DNA of 9,507 nt from assembly GCA_003229095.1 (NCBI GenBank), contig QIHS01000304.1:1-9507 (forward strand), in the 5' to 3' direction. Source of the stretch: Woeseia sp. (GTDB lineage Bacteria; Pseudomonadota; Gammaproteobacteria; Steroidobacterales; Woeseiaceae). The notes under the pieces were generated by a model. The model had not been told where the DNA came from, did not search any database, and worked only from the letters and a program-made list of their open reading frames with translations. The translations under genes were made by a program, and so were the position numbers. The stretch's first letter is position 1. The number at the start of each line of letters is the position of its first letter. This document shows positions 1-7,567 of this stretch, one piece after another.

Positions 1-2477
1 CTTTCTCCACCTTTTTTCAGATGGTCAACACCGCGGAGAAAGTGCATCGCATTCGGCGACGACGAAAATACCTGCAGGAATTTGGCCAGTATCAGCCGGG
101 CGGTCTTGAAGAAACGCTGCTCAAACTGAAGGCAGCCGGCATTGATTTGCCTGCTTTGCAGGCGTTGCTGAACGATCTCCGCATTGAACCGGTTTTCACC
201 GCCCATCCCACGGAACCGACGCGCCGCACCATCCTGCGCAAGGAACAAAACATCGTGCGGCGGCTTATCGACCTGCTCAATCCGACTATGACGGCGCAGG
301 ACGCTGCGATTTGTCATGAAAACATCAAAATGGAGATGACCACTGGTTGGCAAACCGATGAACATCCCTCCGAACAGATGTCCGTGTCCGATGAGCTGGA
401 ACACGTTTTGTTTTTCATGACAGACGTTCTTTACAAGGCCATGCCGCCTTTTTATGAAGACATCGAGAACGCCATTGTCCGGGTCTACGGAGAGGAAGGC
501 ACTGCGGTGACCTTGCCGAGTATCGTGCGTTTCGCGTCCTGGGTTGGCGGCGACATGGACGGCAACCCCAACGTAACCGCCAAAACGATCCGCTCCACGC
601 TGGCGCGGCAACGATCGCTGATTCTCGATCTGTATTTTAAGGAATGCGCCTCCATCTCGGCGAAACTCAGCCAATCGACCAGCCGCGTTCCCATCGACAA
701 GGGCATCCTGGAAAAAATCGATCACTATCGCGGCATGTTCCAGCCGGCATACCACGAGGTTCCGGCACGACACAGGGACATGCCCTATCGTGTATTTCTG
801 CGACTGGTGCAAGCGCGCCTGCAAGCCACCTACGACGACAATGCGTTTCCGTATGACTCTGCGAAACAATTGACAGAGGACATTCGTTTACTGTCAGACA
901 GCCTCGCTGCGAATAACGGCCAAAACGCCGGTCTTTTTTCGGTGCAGCGATTGCTGCGGCGAATTGATACTTTCGGTTTTCATTTCATGACTCTGGATGT
1001 ACGCCAGGATGCGTTGGTCTTGCGCCAGGTTGTTGGCGAGCTGCTCGGAGAGGAAGACTGGCTCAACTGGAATCCGGAGGACAGGCTTGCCCGAATTGGC
1101 GAAGCGATCAACTCGCGCGACTCTGTTCCCGACAACCAGAGCGTCACTGCCAGAAAGACACTTGCGGTATTCAAATCGATTGCTTTTTGTCGGCGCAAAT
1201 ACGGGTCGCGCGCCATGGGCCCGTTTATCGTGAGCATGACGCAAGGTGCGGATGACATTTTGTCCGTGTTGCTGCTCGCAAACTGGAGTGAGCTGCACAA
1301 TCGACGCAACGAGGTCCCACTCGACATCGCACCATTGCTTGAGACGGTAGACGATCTCAAGCGCGGCACGAAGATCGTTGGAGATATGCTCGCAAACGAT
1401 CTCTATCGCGCACATCTCGCGCAGCGCTCGAACCGCCAAACAGTGATGATCGGTTATTCCGACAGCAACAAGGACTCAGGCCTCGCGTCGGCCCGATGGG
1501 CGTTGCAAAACGCGCAGATCGAGCTGGTCGAGGTGGTTTCAAAAAGCAGCATTGAATTGCACCTGTTTCATGGTCGCGGCGGAACCATCAGCCGTGGTGG
1601 TGGCAAAACCCATACGGCGGTGCTGGGTGCGCCGCCGGGCACTGTGAATGGTCGACTGCGAGTCACCGAACAGGGCGAAATTATTAACGAGAAATACGGG
1701 CTGCGCGGCATCGCCCTGCGTACGCTGGAGCAAGCCACAGGATCGGTCGCACTCGCCACGGCGATGCCGGAACATCGCGGCAACGACCTGCCCGAGTGGA
1801 ACGACATGATGCAGGTCATTGCCGACGTCAGCCGGAAAACCTACCGCGACCTCGTGTTCGATACACCACGGTTTTACGACTACTTCAGGCTCGCCACACC
1901 GATAGACCTCATCGAACGCATGCGCATAGGCTCCAGGCCGGCGTCACGTCGCGGTGGCAAGGGTGTGAATAGTCTTCGCGCTATTCCCTGGGTTTTCTCC
2001 TGGACACAAAGTCGCCTGATGCTGCCGGGCTGGTTCGGGCTTGGCAGCGGCCTGGCGGCTGCCGCAGAACAGTTTGACGACCAGGCAGTCAGGAAAATGT
2101 TTAGTGAATGGTATTTCATGCGCGCACTGGCATCTGATGCGGAGATGGTCATGGCCAAGGCCGATCTTGGCATTGCACAACTCTACTCATCGCTTGCGGG
2201 CGATTTGCACGAGGAGTTTTTTCCGCTGATCAAAACCGAATTTGAGCTAACGCGGGACCTGATCCTGGAGTATTCCGACCATGAAACCCTGCTCGAAGGC
2301 GACTACACCCTGCAGCGCGCGATCATGCTAAGAAACCCCTACGTTGACCCGATGAGCCTGCTGCAGGTTGACCTGTTGCGCCGCTGGCGTGAGACCGGCT
2401 GTGAGGACCAGGCGCTGTTCGATACGTTGCTGGCCAGCATTAATGGTATTGCGCAGGGCTTACAAAATACGGGTTAG
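1..2477 (+). CDS. ppc: Phosphoenolpyruvate carboxylase, 5' end outside window
   Basis: Cytoplasmic anaplerotic enzyme carboxylating phosphoenolpyruvate with bicarbonate to oxaloacetate, feeding the TCA cycle. The frame is already open at base 3 and reads FSTFFQ before the first ATG at 21, matching an internal stretch of PEP carboxylases, so that ATG is not the start; about 70 N-terminal residues lie off-window. Numbering from the ATG at 21: the catalytic His is H62 in TAHPTEPTRRT, the second active-site block is IGYSDSNKDSG (K484), and the third is FHGRGGTISRGGG (H517, R519, R525). The four residues that bind the inhibitor aspartate in E. coli (K773, R832, R587, N881) appear as K713, R771, R525 and N816, so aspartate feedback inhibition is likely. 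The C-terminus ends in the family's NTG. Estimated full length is near 890 residues against 883 in E. coli. The frame is uninterrupted to TAG at 2475-2477. Confidence 0.97.
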   Translation, partial: FSTFFQMVNTAEKVHRIRRRRKYLQEFGQYQPGGLEETLLKLKAAGIDLPALQALLNDLRIEPVFTAHPTEPTRRTILRKEQNIVRRLIDLLNPTMTAQDAAICHENIKMEMTTGWQTDEHPSEQMSVSDELEHVLFFMTDVLYKAMPPFYEDIENAIVRVYGEEGTAVTLPSIVRFASWVGGDMDGNPNVTAKTIRSTLARQRSLILDLYFKECASISAKLSQSTSRVPIDKGILEKIDHYRGMFQPAYHEVPARHRDMPYRVFLRLVQARLQATYDDNAFPYDSAKQLTEDIRLLSDSLAANNGQNAGLFSVQRLLRRIDTFGFHFMTLDVRQDALVLRQVVGELLGEEDWLNWNPEDRLARIGEAINSRDSVPDNQSVTARKTLAVFKSIAFCRRKYGSRAMGPFIVSMTQGADDILSVLLLANWSELHNRRNEVPLDIAPLLETVDDLKRGTKIVGDMLANDLYRAHLAQRSNRQTVMIGYSDSNKDSGLASARWALQNAQIELVEVVSKSSIELHLFHGRGGTISRGGGKTHTAVLGAPPGTVNGRLRVTEQGEIINEKYGLRGIALRTLEQATGSVALATAMPEHRGNDLPEWNDMMQVIADVSRKTYRDLVFDTPRFYDYFRLATPIDLIERMRIGSRPASRRGGKGVNSLRAIPWVFSWTQSRLMLPGWFGLGSGLAAAAEQFDDQAVRKMFSEWYFMRALASDAEMVMAKADLGIAQLYSSLAGDLHEEFFPLIKTEFELTRDLILEYSDHETLLEGDYTLQRAIMLRNPYVDPMSLLQVDLLRRWRETGCEDQALFDTLLASINGIAQGLQNTG

Positions 2478-2503
2478 CTTGATACGGGGAGTTAAGCGAG
2501 CCT
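2471..2503 (-). terminator. Candidate terminator hairpin between convergent ppc and ycgN
   Basis: Bases 2472-2480 (GGTTAGCTT) can pair with 2494-2502 (AAGCGAGCC), with one A/G mismatch and one G-T wobble around a 13-nt loop. The stem spans both stop codons of the converging genes. Read on the minus strand, the ycgN direction, it is followed within a few bases by a T-rich CGTATTTTGT, resembling an intrinsic terminator. On the plus strand no T-run follows. Stem stability was judged by eye only. Confidence 0.35.
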
Positions 2504-2920
2504 TCTCAAAACCGTCCATGGCTTGCCCTCGCTTTCCGAGATTGCCTTGCCGCGGACGGAAATTCCGGCCTCATGCACCGATTCAGGGTCGCCGCTCACA
2601 AGTGGATGCCAGGCGGGCAGGTCTCCGCCCTCGTCAAGGATGCGATACGCGCAGGTGGCCGGCAGCCAGCGAAAAGCATGACGATCCTCTGCTGAAAGCA
2701 CGAGGCAATCGGCAACTTCACGCGCACGCGCTGCGTAATTTCGGCAGCGGCAGCTCTGCAAATCGAGCAATTTGCAAGCTGTGTCGGTGAACTGGATGTC
2801 CCCGTTTTCTTCGTCTTCGAGTTTTTGCAGGCAACACAGCCCACAACCGTCGCACAGTGACTCCCACTCCGGTTTCGACATCTCAGCCAGCGATTTGCGT
2901 TTCCAGAATTCATCGTTCAT
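2492..2920 (-). CDS. ycgN: YcgN-family cysteine-cluster protein (UPF0260)
   Basis: Small cytosolic protein of the YcgN/UPF0260 family, in the wider YkgJ-type group described as putative zinc- or iron-binding. Its biochemical role is not established. Numbered from the ATG at 2920 (142 aa), the hallmark CDGCGLCC lies at 23-30, followed by C49, C57, C59, C72 and C90, a cysteine spacing that matches E. coli YcgN. Also shared are WESLCDGCG, CRNY, WLPATCAYR and the LPAWHPL block near 101-107. There is no signal peptide or membrane segment. Two starts are possible: GTG at 2929 or ATG at 2920. I prefer ATG because the family starts close to the FW-K-L motif and a weak GAG lies 8 nt upstream. It converges on ppc and diverges from the dehydrogenase gene, so it is probably a single-gene transcript. 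Confidence 0.93.
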   Translation of the reverse strand: MNDEFWKRKSLAEMSKPEWESLCDGCGLCCLQKLEDEENGDIQFTDTACKLLDLQSCRCRNYAARAREVADCLVLSAEDRHAFRWLPATCAYRILDEGGDLPAWHPLVSGDPESVHEAGISVRGKAISESEGKPWTVLRRLA

Positions 2921-2956
2921 CGTGCGCACTCATTTTGCAGCTGAACACATTACACC

Positions 2957-3916
2957 ATGAAAGCAGTATTCCTTGATTTCGCAACGGTTGGCTCTGATGA
3001 GCTCGATGTCTCATCGCTGCAAGCAGTCGTATCCAAGCTGACCTTGTTTGACAACACCACAGACGACGAGGTTGCAAAACGAATTGCAGGCTGCGAGTTT
3101 GTGTTCGTTAACAAGGTCTGCATGACGAGGGAAATTCTTGCGAATGCCGAATCGGTGCGCTTTATCGGGCTCACCGGCACAGGCGTGGACAACATCGATA
3201 TCGACGCCGCGAAAGAAAATGATATTGCCGTATGTAATATTGTTGGCTATTGCACGAATTCAGTCGTCGAACACGTATTTGCTGTGTTGCTGAATCTGAA
3301 TCACAGCATCGGCCGCTACCATCAATCTGTGCGTGCTGGTGACTGGCAAAAGGCAGTCGACTTTTGCATGCTCGGATTTCCATTGCGCGAACTGTCCGCG
3401 ATGACGCTGGGGATTGTAGGATATGGCGAGCTCGGTAACGACGTAGCGAGAATTGCCAGGGCATTTGGTATGCAGGTTCAGATCGCACGGCGCATGGGTC
3501 AGGATAGCAAACCGTTCGACGGTCGGGTCGACTTCGACGACCTGTTGAAAGACTGTGATGTTGTCTCTCTGCATTGCCCGTTGACGGACGAAACTCGTGA
3601 CCTGATCGGCAAACGCGAGCTCGGCCTGATGAAAAAAGACGCAATATTGATTAACACCGCGCGCGGCGGACTGGTCGATTCAGCCGCACTCGCGGACGCA
3701 CTTACAAACGGCGACATCGCGGCTGCAGCGATTGATGTTCTAAGTCAGGAACCGCCGGTCGACGGCGACCCGTTGCTTGAATACCAGGGTGATAACCTGA
3801 TCGTGACCCCGCACATCGCCTGGGCAAGTGTTGAAGCGCGACAACAAGCCATAGACGAAGTAGCGGCGAACGTGATCGCCTTTGTTAACGGAAAAGAACG
3901 AAATCGGGTTGTCTGA
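2957..3916 (+). CDS. D-2-hydroxyacid dehydrogenase, glycerate dehydrogenase/hydroxypyruvate reductase-like
   Basis: Cytosolic NAD(P)-dependent oxidoreductase of the D-isomer-specific 2-hydroxyacid dehydrogenase family, 319 aa, a normal length. The N-terminal MKAVFLDFATVG and the catalytic TPHIAWAS block resemble HprA-type glycerate dehydrogenases, which interconvert hydroxypyruvate or glyoxylate with D-glycerate or glycolate; the substrate here is inferred. The Rossmann dinucleotide motif is GYGELG at 155-160. Catalytic residues are R236 (NTARGG), E265 (SQEPP) and H286 (TPHIAW), all intact. At the end of the second beta strand, where NAD-preferring members carry an acidic residue, the sequence is IARRMG (R178, R179), pointing to NADP(H). 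The start is the only ATG fitting the family N-terminus; no clear Shine-Dalgarno precedes it. It is transcribed alone, diverging from ycgN and converging on the Nudix gene. Other possible identities are phosphoglycerate dehydrogenase-like or ghrA/ghrB-type reductases, so no symbol is assigned. Confidence 0.92.
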   Translation: MKAVFLDFATVGSDELDVSSLQAVVSKLTLFDNTTDDEVAKRIAGCEFVFVNKVCMTREILANAESVRFIGLTGTGVDNIDIDAAKENDIAVCNIVGYCTNSVVEHVFAVLLNLNHSIGRYHQSVRAGDWQKAVDFCMLGFPLRELSAMTLGIVGYGELGNDVARIARAFGMQVQIARRMGQDSKPFDGRVDFDDLLKDCDVVSLHCPLTDETRDLIGKRELGLMKKDAILINTARGGLVDSAALADALTNGDIAAAAIDVLSQEPPVDGDPLLEYQGDNLIVTPHIAWASVEARQQAIDEVAANVIAFVNGKERNRVV

Positions 3917-3918
3917 AC

Positions 3919-3961
3919 GGGCACCGACCGCCCAGAACCTCAGGCACCGACCACCTGCCTG
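3919..3961. terminator. Two tandem hairpins between convergent genes, possible bidirectional terminator
   Basis: GGGC (3919-3922) pairs with GCCC (3930-3933) around a 7-nt loop. CAGGCA (3941-3946) then pairs perfectly with TGCCTG (3956-3961) around a 9-nt loop. Both stem-loops contain the same GGCACCGACC segment (3920-3929 and 3943-3952). They fill the 23-bp gap after the dehydrogenase stop and run into the last codons of the Nudix gene. No T-tract follows on either strand, so termination is only a guess from position. Confidence 0.3.
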
Positions 3962-4362
3962 GCCCAATGCACGACCTGCCGCACCCGCGGCGCCGAAATA
4001 TCATGTGCCGCGTCGAAATCGACCCATCGATACTCATGATGCTCGGGCCTGCCGAGTTCTGGCGAAATGCCCATCTCAACCGCTTCTTTAACTGTCCTTG
4101 CAAGATAATAACGTGCGACTTTTCCGCGGTGGTAAGGGCCCGTTTCCAAATGGCGTTCACCCCAGTCGAATTCGAGATCGTCAATGCCGGATTCCTCGCC
4201 AACCTCACGAATGGCCGCCTCCAGCGGTTGCTCTCCCTGTTCACAAATACCTTTTGGAAAATCCCAGTTTCTATAGGCACGCAACATCAGGGTAAGCCAG
4301 CCATCGTCGGTACGTCGGACCACAACCACGCCACACGACAGTTTTTGACTTTGTTCGGTCAT
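3940..4362 (-). CDS. Nudix hydrolase, NUDT2/diadenosine tetraphosphatase-like
   Basis: Small cytosolic hydrolase of nucleoside diphosphates linked to another moiety (140 aa). The Nudix box is complete at residues 38-60: G38, E44, then REVGEESGI (R52, E53, E56, E57, G59, I60), which provides the metal-binding and catalytic glutamates. The preceding RNWDFPKG block (31-38) and overall size resemble the asymmetric bis(5'-nucleosyl)-tetraphosphatase (NUDT2-type) subgroup, so Ap4A-like dinucleotides are plausible substrates, but specificity cannot be read from the sequence. The ATG at 4362 begins 10 bp after the permease stop on the same strand, making it the last gene of a YbbA-YbbP-Nudix operon. 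No good Shine-Dalgarno is visible, so translation may depend on coupling to the permease gene. No functional link to the transporter is apparent. Confidence 0.93.
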   Translation of the reverse strand: MTEQSQKLSCGVVVVRRTDDGWLTLMLRAYRNWDFPKGICEQGEQPLEAAIREVGEESGIDDLEFDWGERHLETGPYHRGKVARYYLARTVKEAVEMGISPELGRPEHHEYRWVDFDAAHDISAPRVRQVVHWARQVVGA

Positions 4363-4372
4363 TTTTACGAAG

Positions 4373-6862
4373 TCAGGCAGATCTCAGAACTTCGATGGGT
4401 GGCGCATTGATTGCGCCACGCGCGGCGATAAAGCCGCTGGCGCAGACAAGCGCTATGCTGCCGGTCAGTCCTGCCGCCCAAAGCAACGGGTTGAAGCTGT
4501 ATTCCAGATCAAAAAGATTGATGGCAACGATTGCGGCTAGCGCGCTTGCGCCTGCCGCAGCCAGCAGCCCGGCAGCGAAACCGAGCGCTGCGAACTCAGT
4601 AAGAACACCGGATAACACGGTGCGCCGGCGTACACCGAGCGCACGCAACATGGCGCTCTCGAAACGGCGCTCGTCGATAGTCGATTGCACGGCGGCAAAC
4701 AACACGGCGATTCCAGCCGCAAGCGTAAAGACAAATACCGCTTGAACAGCGAGGCTGACTTTGTCGAGAATGCCGGTAATTTGCTGGAGAATTGCGTCGA
4801 TGTCGATGATGGATACCGTCGGATGGATTCTTACCAGTTCAATCAACGCGCTTTTATTTTCCTGCGGAACACGCGTGCCGGAAATAAATGTCGCGGGGAA
4901 ATCATCAAGTGCACCGGGCGACATCACCATAAAGAAGTTTGGCTTGAACGAATCCCAGTTAACTGTTCGGGTGCTGGAGAGTCGCGCCTCTATTTGTTGT
5001 CCGGCGACCAGGAAACTCAGTCGGTCACCGATGACAACACCCATTTCTTCCGCCGCGTCGTCCTCAAGCGATACGAGTGGCTCGCCGTCGTAGTCAGCAG
5101 GCCACCACTCACCGGACGCGATCTTGTTACTGCTGCCAACCTCATCTGCCCAGCTCAGGTTTTGCTCGCGATTGGCCATCCATTTGCCGTCCTCATGAGG
5201 ATACTCGCGGGTCTTTACATCCTCGTCGTTGATCGTTTGCATGCGTGCACGAACCATTGGCACATATTCCGGTGCCGAGGCCCCATTCGCGGCAAAAATA
5301 TTCGTGATGGATTCGCGCTCCGCCGACTGAATGTTGATCAGAAAGTGATTTGGCGCATTCTCATCAAGCGTTTGCTGCCAGCCTTCAAGCAGGTCCGTGC
5401 GCACAAAAGTCAGCAGCAACATGACCGTCATGCCGAGCCCAAAGGCAACGACCTGGACCGCACTGTCGCGTCCGCGCCTGGCAACATTGGCCAGGCCATA
5501 GCGCCAGGCGATGCCGACGCCTCCGCGCGAACGACCCATCAGGTACACAAGCCCCCTGCCGGCAATGTACAAGGCCCCCGACACAATCAGCATGCCACCC
5601 AGCACGATGGCCAGCAGCAAACCATCGCCTATCGCCTGGTACAGCATCAGGGTGATGGCGGTCAGTGACGTTCCGACCACAAACAGTCGGGAAGGTGGAG
5701 GCGGCATTTCATCGTGTCGAAGTACGCGCAGCGGCGGTGTGTCGCGAAGCTGAAAAAGCGATGGCAGTGCAAAACCGATCAGCAGGATCAGCGCGCTGCC
5801 ACCGGCAAGAACGACGGGGCCGAAGCCCACCGGCGGCAGGTCACCCTGGATTACATCTGCCAACATGCGGGTTACGCCCATCTCAACGACGAAACCAACG
5901 ATGCTACCAATGATAATGCCGAGTATACCCAACAGAACAAGTTGTACAGACGCCGCGGAAATAACGAATCGCTGACTCGAACCGAGGCTCTTCATCAGCG
6001 CCACGGTATCCATGCGCCGATGTGCAAAGCGCCGTGCTGACATCGCAATGGCGACCGCACTAAGCAGCAAACTAATCACAGCGGTCAACGACAGAAACCG
6101 TTGTGCGCGGTCTGCAGCATTGGCGGCCCGATCGCTGCCCTCTGCGCGATTGCGGCTGCGCACCGAGTCCGTCAACAAGGGCTCGATTGTTTCGTAGAAT
6201 TCTTCGACAGACTGGTCGAGACCGGCAACCAGTAAGGCATAACTCACCCTGCTACCCTCGTTGATCAGTGCAGTTGCCGGTAAGTCGAGCGTGTTGATCA
6301 GCAAGGAGGGGGCCAGTGATGAAAAACCGATGGACTGATCGGGCCGATAAGTCAGTACCGCATTGATCGTCATGTCGGCTTCGCCGACGGACACAGTGTC
6401 GCCAACATTAACGCCGAGTCTCGCCATCAATGCACCGTCGGCCCAGACCGTGCCGCTCGGTGGTAAGCCTGCAGCTGTGCGTTGTTCGCCAAAGAGTCGA
6501 TCAGCCACACGGACTTCGCCACGCAACGGATAGCCTTCGCTGACGCCCTTGATTGTGGCGAGGCTGCTCAGGTCGTCTGCAAAAACGACGCTTGGAAATG
6601 TCTGCGTTTCCGCCGATCGCAAGCCATGCTCTGCGGCAATATCGTGCCAGGCAGCTGGAACAGGATCGGGAGTTTGCAACCGCAAGTCTGCAGCGAGAAT
6701 TTCATTCGCCTGGCGCGTCACCGCGGTGCTTATTCTATCTGTCAGAAATCCGACAGCCGTCAGCGCGGCAACGGCAAGTGCAACTGCCGCCAGCAACACA
6801 ACCACCTCACCCGAGCGCAACTCGCGACCAAAAGTTCTCAGTGCATAATGGAATGCCTTCAT
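4373..6862 (-). CDS. ybbP: YbbP-type ABC transporter permease (FtsX/MacB-like, ten membrane segments)
   Basis: Inner-membrane permease of 829 aa (E. coli YbbP is about 800), partner of the adjacent ATPase. Hydrophobic segments lie near 20-40, 255-275, 300-328, 349-370, 395-410, 412-436, 466-486, 703-725, 750-782 and 793-814, giving the ten-helix plan of YbbP with two large extracytoplasmic domains (about 45-250 and 490-700). The second domain contains WDSFKPNFFMVMSPGAL (636-652), typical of YbbP. Duplicated FtsX-like units are visible: RRMDTVALMKSLGSSQR (282-298) and RRFESAMLRALGVRRR (732-747) are the cytoplasmic coupling segments of each half. Such systems are thought to transmit force across the membrane rather than move substrate through a channel. 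The ATG at 6862 overlaps the ATPase stop in ATGA, so the two are translationally coupled. The substrate is unknown; acyl lipids are an inference from neighbouring tesA and fadD. Confidence 0.93.
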   Translation of the reverse strand: MKAFHYALRTFGRELRSGEVVVLLAAVALAVAALTAVGFLTDRISTAVTRQANEILAADLRLQTPDPVPAAWHDIAAEHGLRSAETQTFPSVVFADDLSSLATIKGVSEGYPLRGEVRVADRLFGEQRTAAGLPPSGTVWADGALMARLGVNVGDTVSVGEADMTINAVLTYRPDQSIGFSSLAPSLLINTLDLPATALINEGSRVSYALLVAGLDQSVEEFYETIEPLLTDSVRSRNRAEGSDRAANAADRAQRFLSLTAVISLLLSAVAIAMSARRFAHRRMDTVALMKSLGSSQRFVISAASVQLVLLGILGIIIGSIVGFVVEMGVTRMLADVIQGDLPPVGFGPVVLAGGSALILLIGFALPSLFQLRDTPPLRVLRHDEMPPPPSRLFVVGTSLTAITLMLYQAIGDGLLLAIVLGGMLIVSGALYIAGRGLVYLMGRSRGGVGIAWRYGLANVARRGRDSAVQVVAFGLGMTVMLLLTFVRTDLLEGWQQTLDENAPNHFLINIQSAERESITNIFAANGASAPEYVPMVRARMQTINDEDVKTREYPHEDGKWMANREQNLSWADEVGSSNKIASGEWWPADYDGEPLVSLEDDAAEEMGVVIGDRLSFLVAGQQIEARLSSTRTVNWDSFKPNFFMVMSPGALDDFPATFISGTRVPQENKSALIELVRIHPTVSIIDIDAILQQITGILDKVSLAVQAVFVFTLAAGIAVLFAAVQSTIDERRFESAMLRALGVRRRTVLSGVLTEFAALGFAAGLLAAAGASALAAIVAINLFDLEYSFNPLLWAAGLTGSIALVCASGFIAARGAINAPPIEVLRSA

Positions 6863-7566
6863 GTGGCGACCCGCTCGTCGGTGACCAGCCGGCCCGCATC
6901 AAGGCCAAGCACGCGATCGCAGCGCGCCGCGAGTGAATTATCGTGCGTCACGAGGACCAGCGTCGTTGACGAATTGCGGTTAAACTCGAACATCAGGTCA
7001 ATAACATGATTGCCTGTCTTGCTGTCGAGGTTGCCGGTTGGCTCATCGGCAAATAAAACTGCAGGCTCGATCGCGAATGAGCGTGCGATTGCAACTCGTT
7101 GCTTTTCGCCGCCGGACAACTGGGCTGGATAATGGCTCCAGCGCTCACCAAGCCCGACTTGTTGCACGATATCCATGGCCGCCTTGCGAGGGCTGGCAAT
7201 ACCGGCGAGCTCCAGCGGCAACATGACGTTTTCGAGCGCATTGAGCGAGGGCACCAGGTGGAAAGACTGGAATACGAAGCCGACACTTGCTGCGCGAATA
7301 GCCGCCCTGCCATCTTCGTCCAGGTTGGTTAGATTGGTGCCAGCAAGCCAGATTTCGCCCTTCGTCGGCAGGTCCAGGCCCGCCAGCAGTGCCAGCAAGG
7401 TAGACTTGCCAGCTCCGGATGCACCGACAATGGCGACTGAATCACCTTTGTCTATCGTGAAACTGACGTCTGAAAGGATGGTCAGAGACCCTTCGGGACT
7501 GATAACCTGCTTGGTAACATTGTTCGCGGCGAGTACCGCGCTTTCATTCACTAATTGATCTGACAT
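6859..7566 (-). CDS. ybbA: YbbA-type ABC transporter ATP-binding protein
   Basis: Cytoplasmic ATPase that powers the downstream permease. From the ATG at 7566 it has 235 aa, close to E. coli YbbA. All ABC motifs are intact: Walker A GASGAGKST (48-56), Q-loop Q100 in GFVFQSF, signature LSGGEKQR (150-157), Walker B VLFADEP (170-176), D-loop GNLD (178-181), H-loop H208. The family is shared with LolD and MacB; ybbA is preferred because the partner is a ten-helix YbbP and tesA lies divergently next door. The frame stays open upstream to a GTG at 7608, but that would extend 44 bp into tesA and add 14 residues (VEIVNNKRDRIFR) unlike the family N-terminus, so the ATG is chosen. No ideal ribosome site: an AGGGA lies about 13 nt upstream. 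First gene of the minus-strand operon. Confidence 0.94.
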   Translation of the reverse strand: MSDQLVNESAVLAANNVTKQVISPEGSLTILSDVSFTIDKGDSVAIVGASGAGKSTLLALLAGLDLPTKGEIWLAGTNLTNLDEDGRAAIRAASVGFVFQSFHLVPSLNALENVMLPLELAGIASPRKAAMDIVQQVGLGERWSHYPAQLSGGEKQRVAIARSFAIEPAVLFADEPTGNLDSKTGNHVIDLMFEFNRNSSTTLVLVTHDNSLAARCDRVLGLDAGRLVTDERVAT

Positions 7567-7567
7567 G
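7564..7567. other. Shared CATG: overlapping start codons of divergent ybbA and tesA
   Basis: The palindromic CATG supplies the ATG of tesA on the plus strand (7565-7567) and the ATG of ybbA on the minus strand (7566-7564). There is therefore no intergenic DNA between the two genes, and each promoter and leader must be embedded in the other's 5' coding region. This holds if both starts are correct; the protein families support both. Confidence 0.8.

Noticed and set aside
894..1439. Minus-strand open frame of 181 codons inside ppc
   Set aside because: It lies wholly within conserved PEP carboxylase sequence, has no family resemblance and no start signals.
2368..2790. Plus-strand frame of 140 codons running from ppc into the ycgN region
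   Set aside because: It is out of frame with ppc and antisense to ycgN, whose cysteine pattern clearly identifies the real gene.
1..3916. ppc plus hydroxypyruvate-reductase-like gene as a serine-cycle cluster
   Set aside because: Both enzymes occur in the serine cycle of methylotrophs, but they are separated by an oppositely oriented ycgN and no other cycle gene is present. Proximity alone is not evidence.
4685..5668. Long plus-strand open frame (327 codons) opposite the ybbP permease
   Set aside because: Its product is rich in R, H and Q with no recognisable domain, and the permease on the other strand has clear homology and membrane topology throughout. It is an antisense shadow.
6482..7009. 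Plus-strand open frame of 175 codons across the ybbP/ybbA junction
   Set aside because: It overlaps two well-supported genes and encodes a composition typical of antisense reading.
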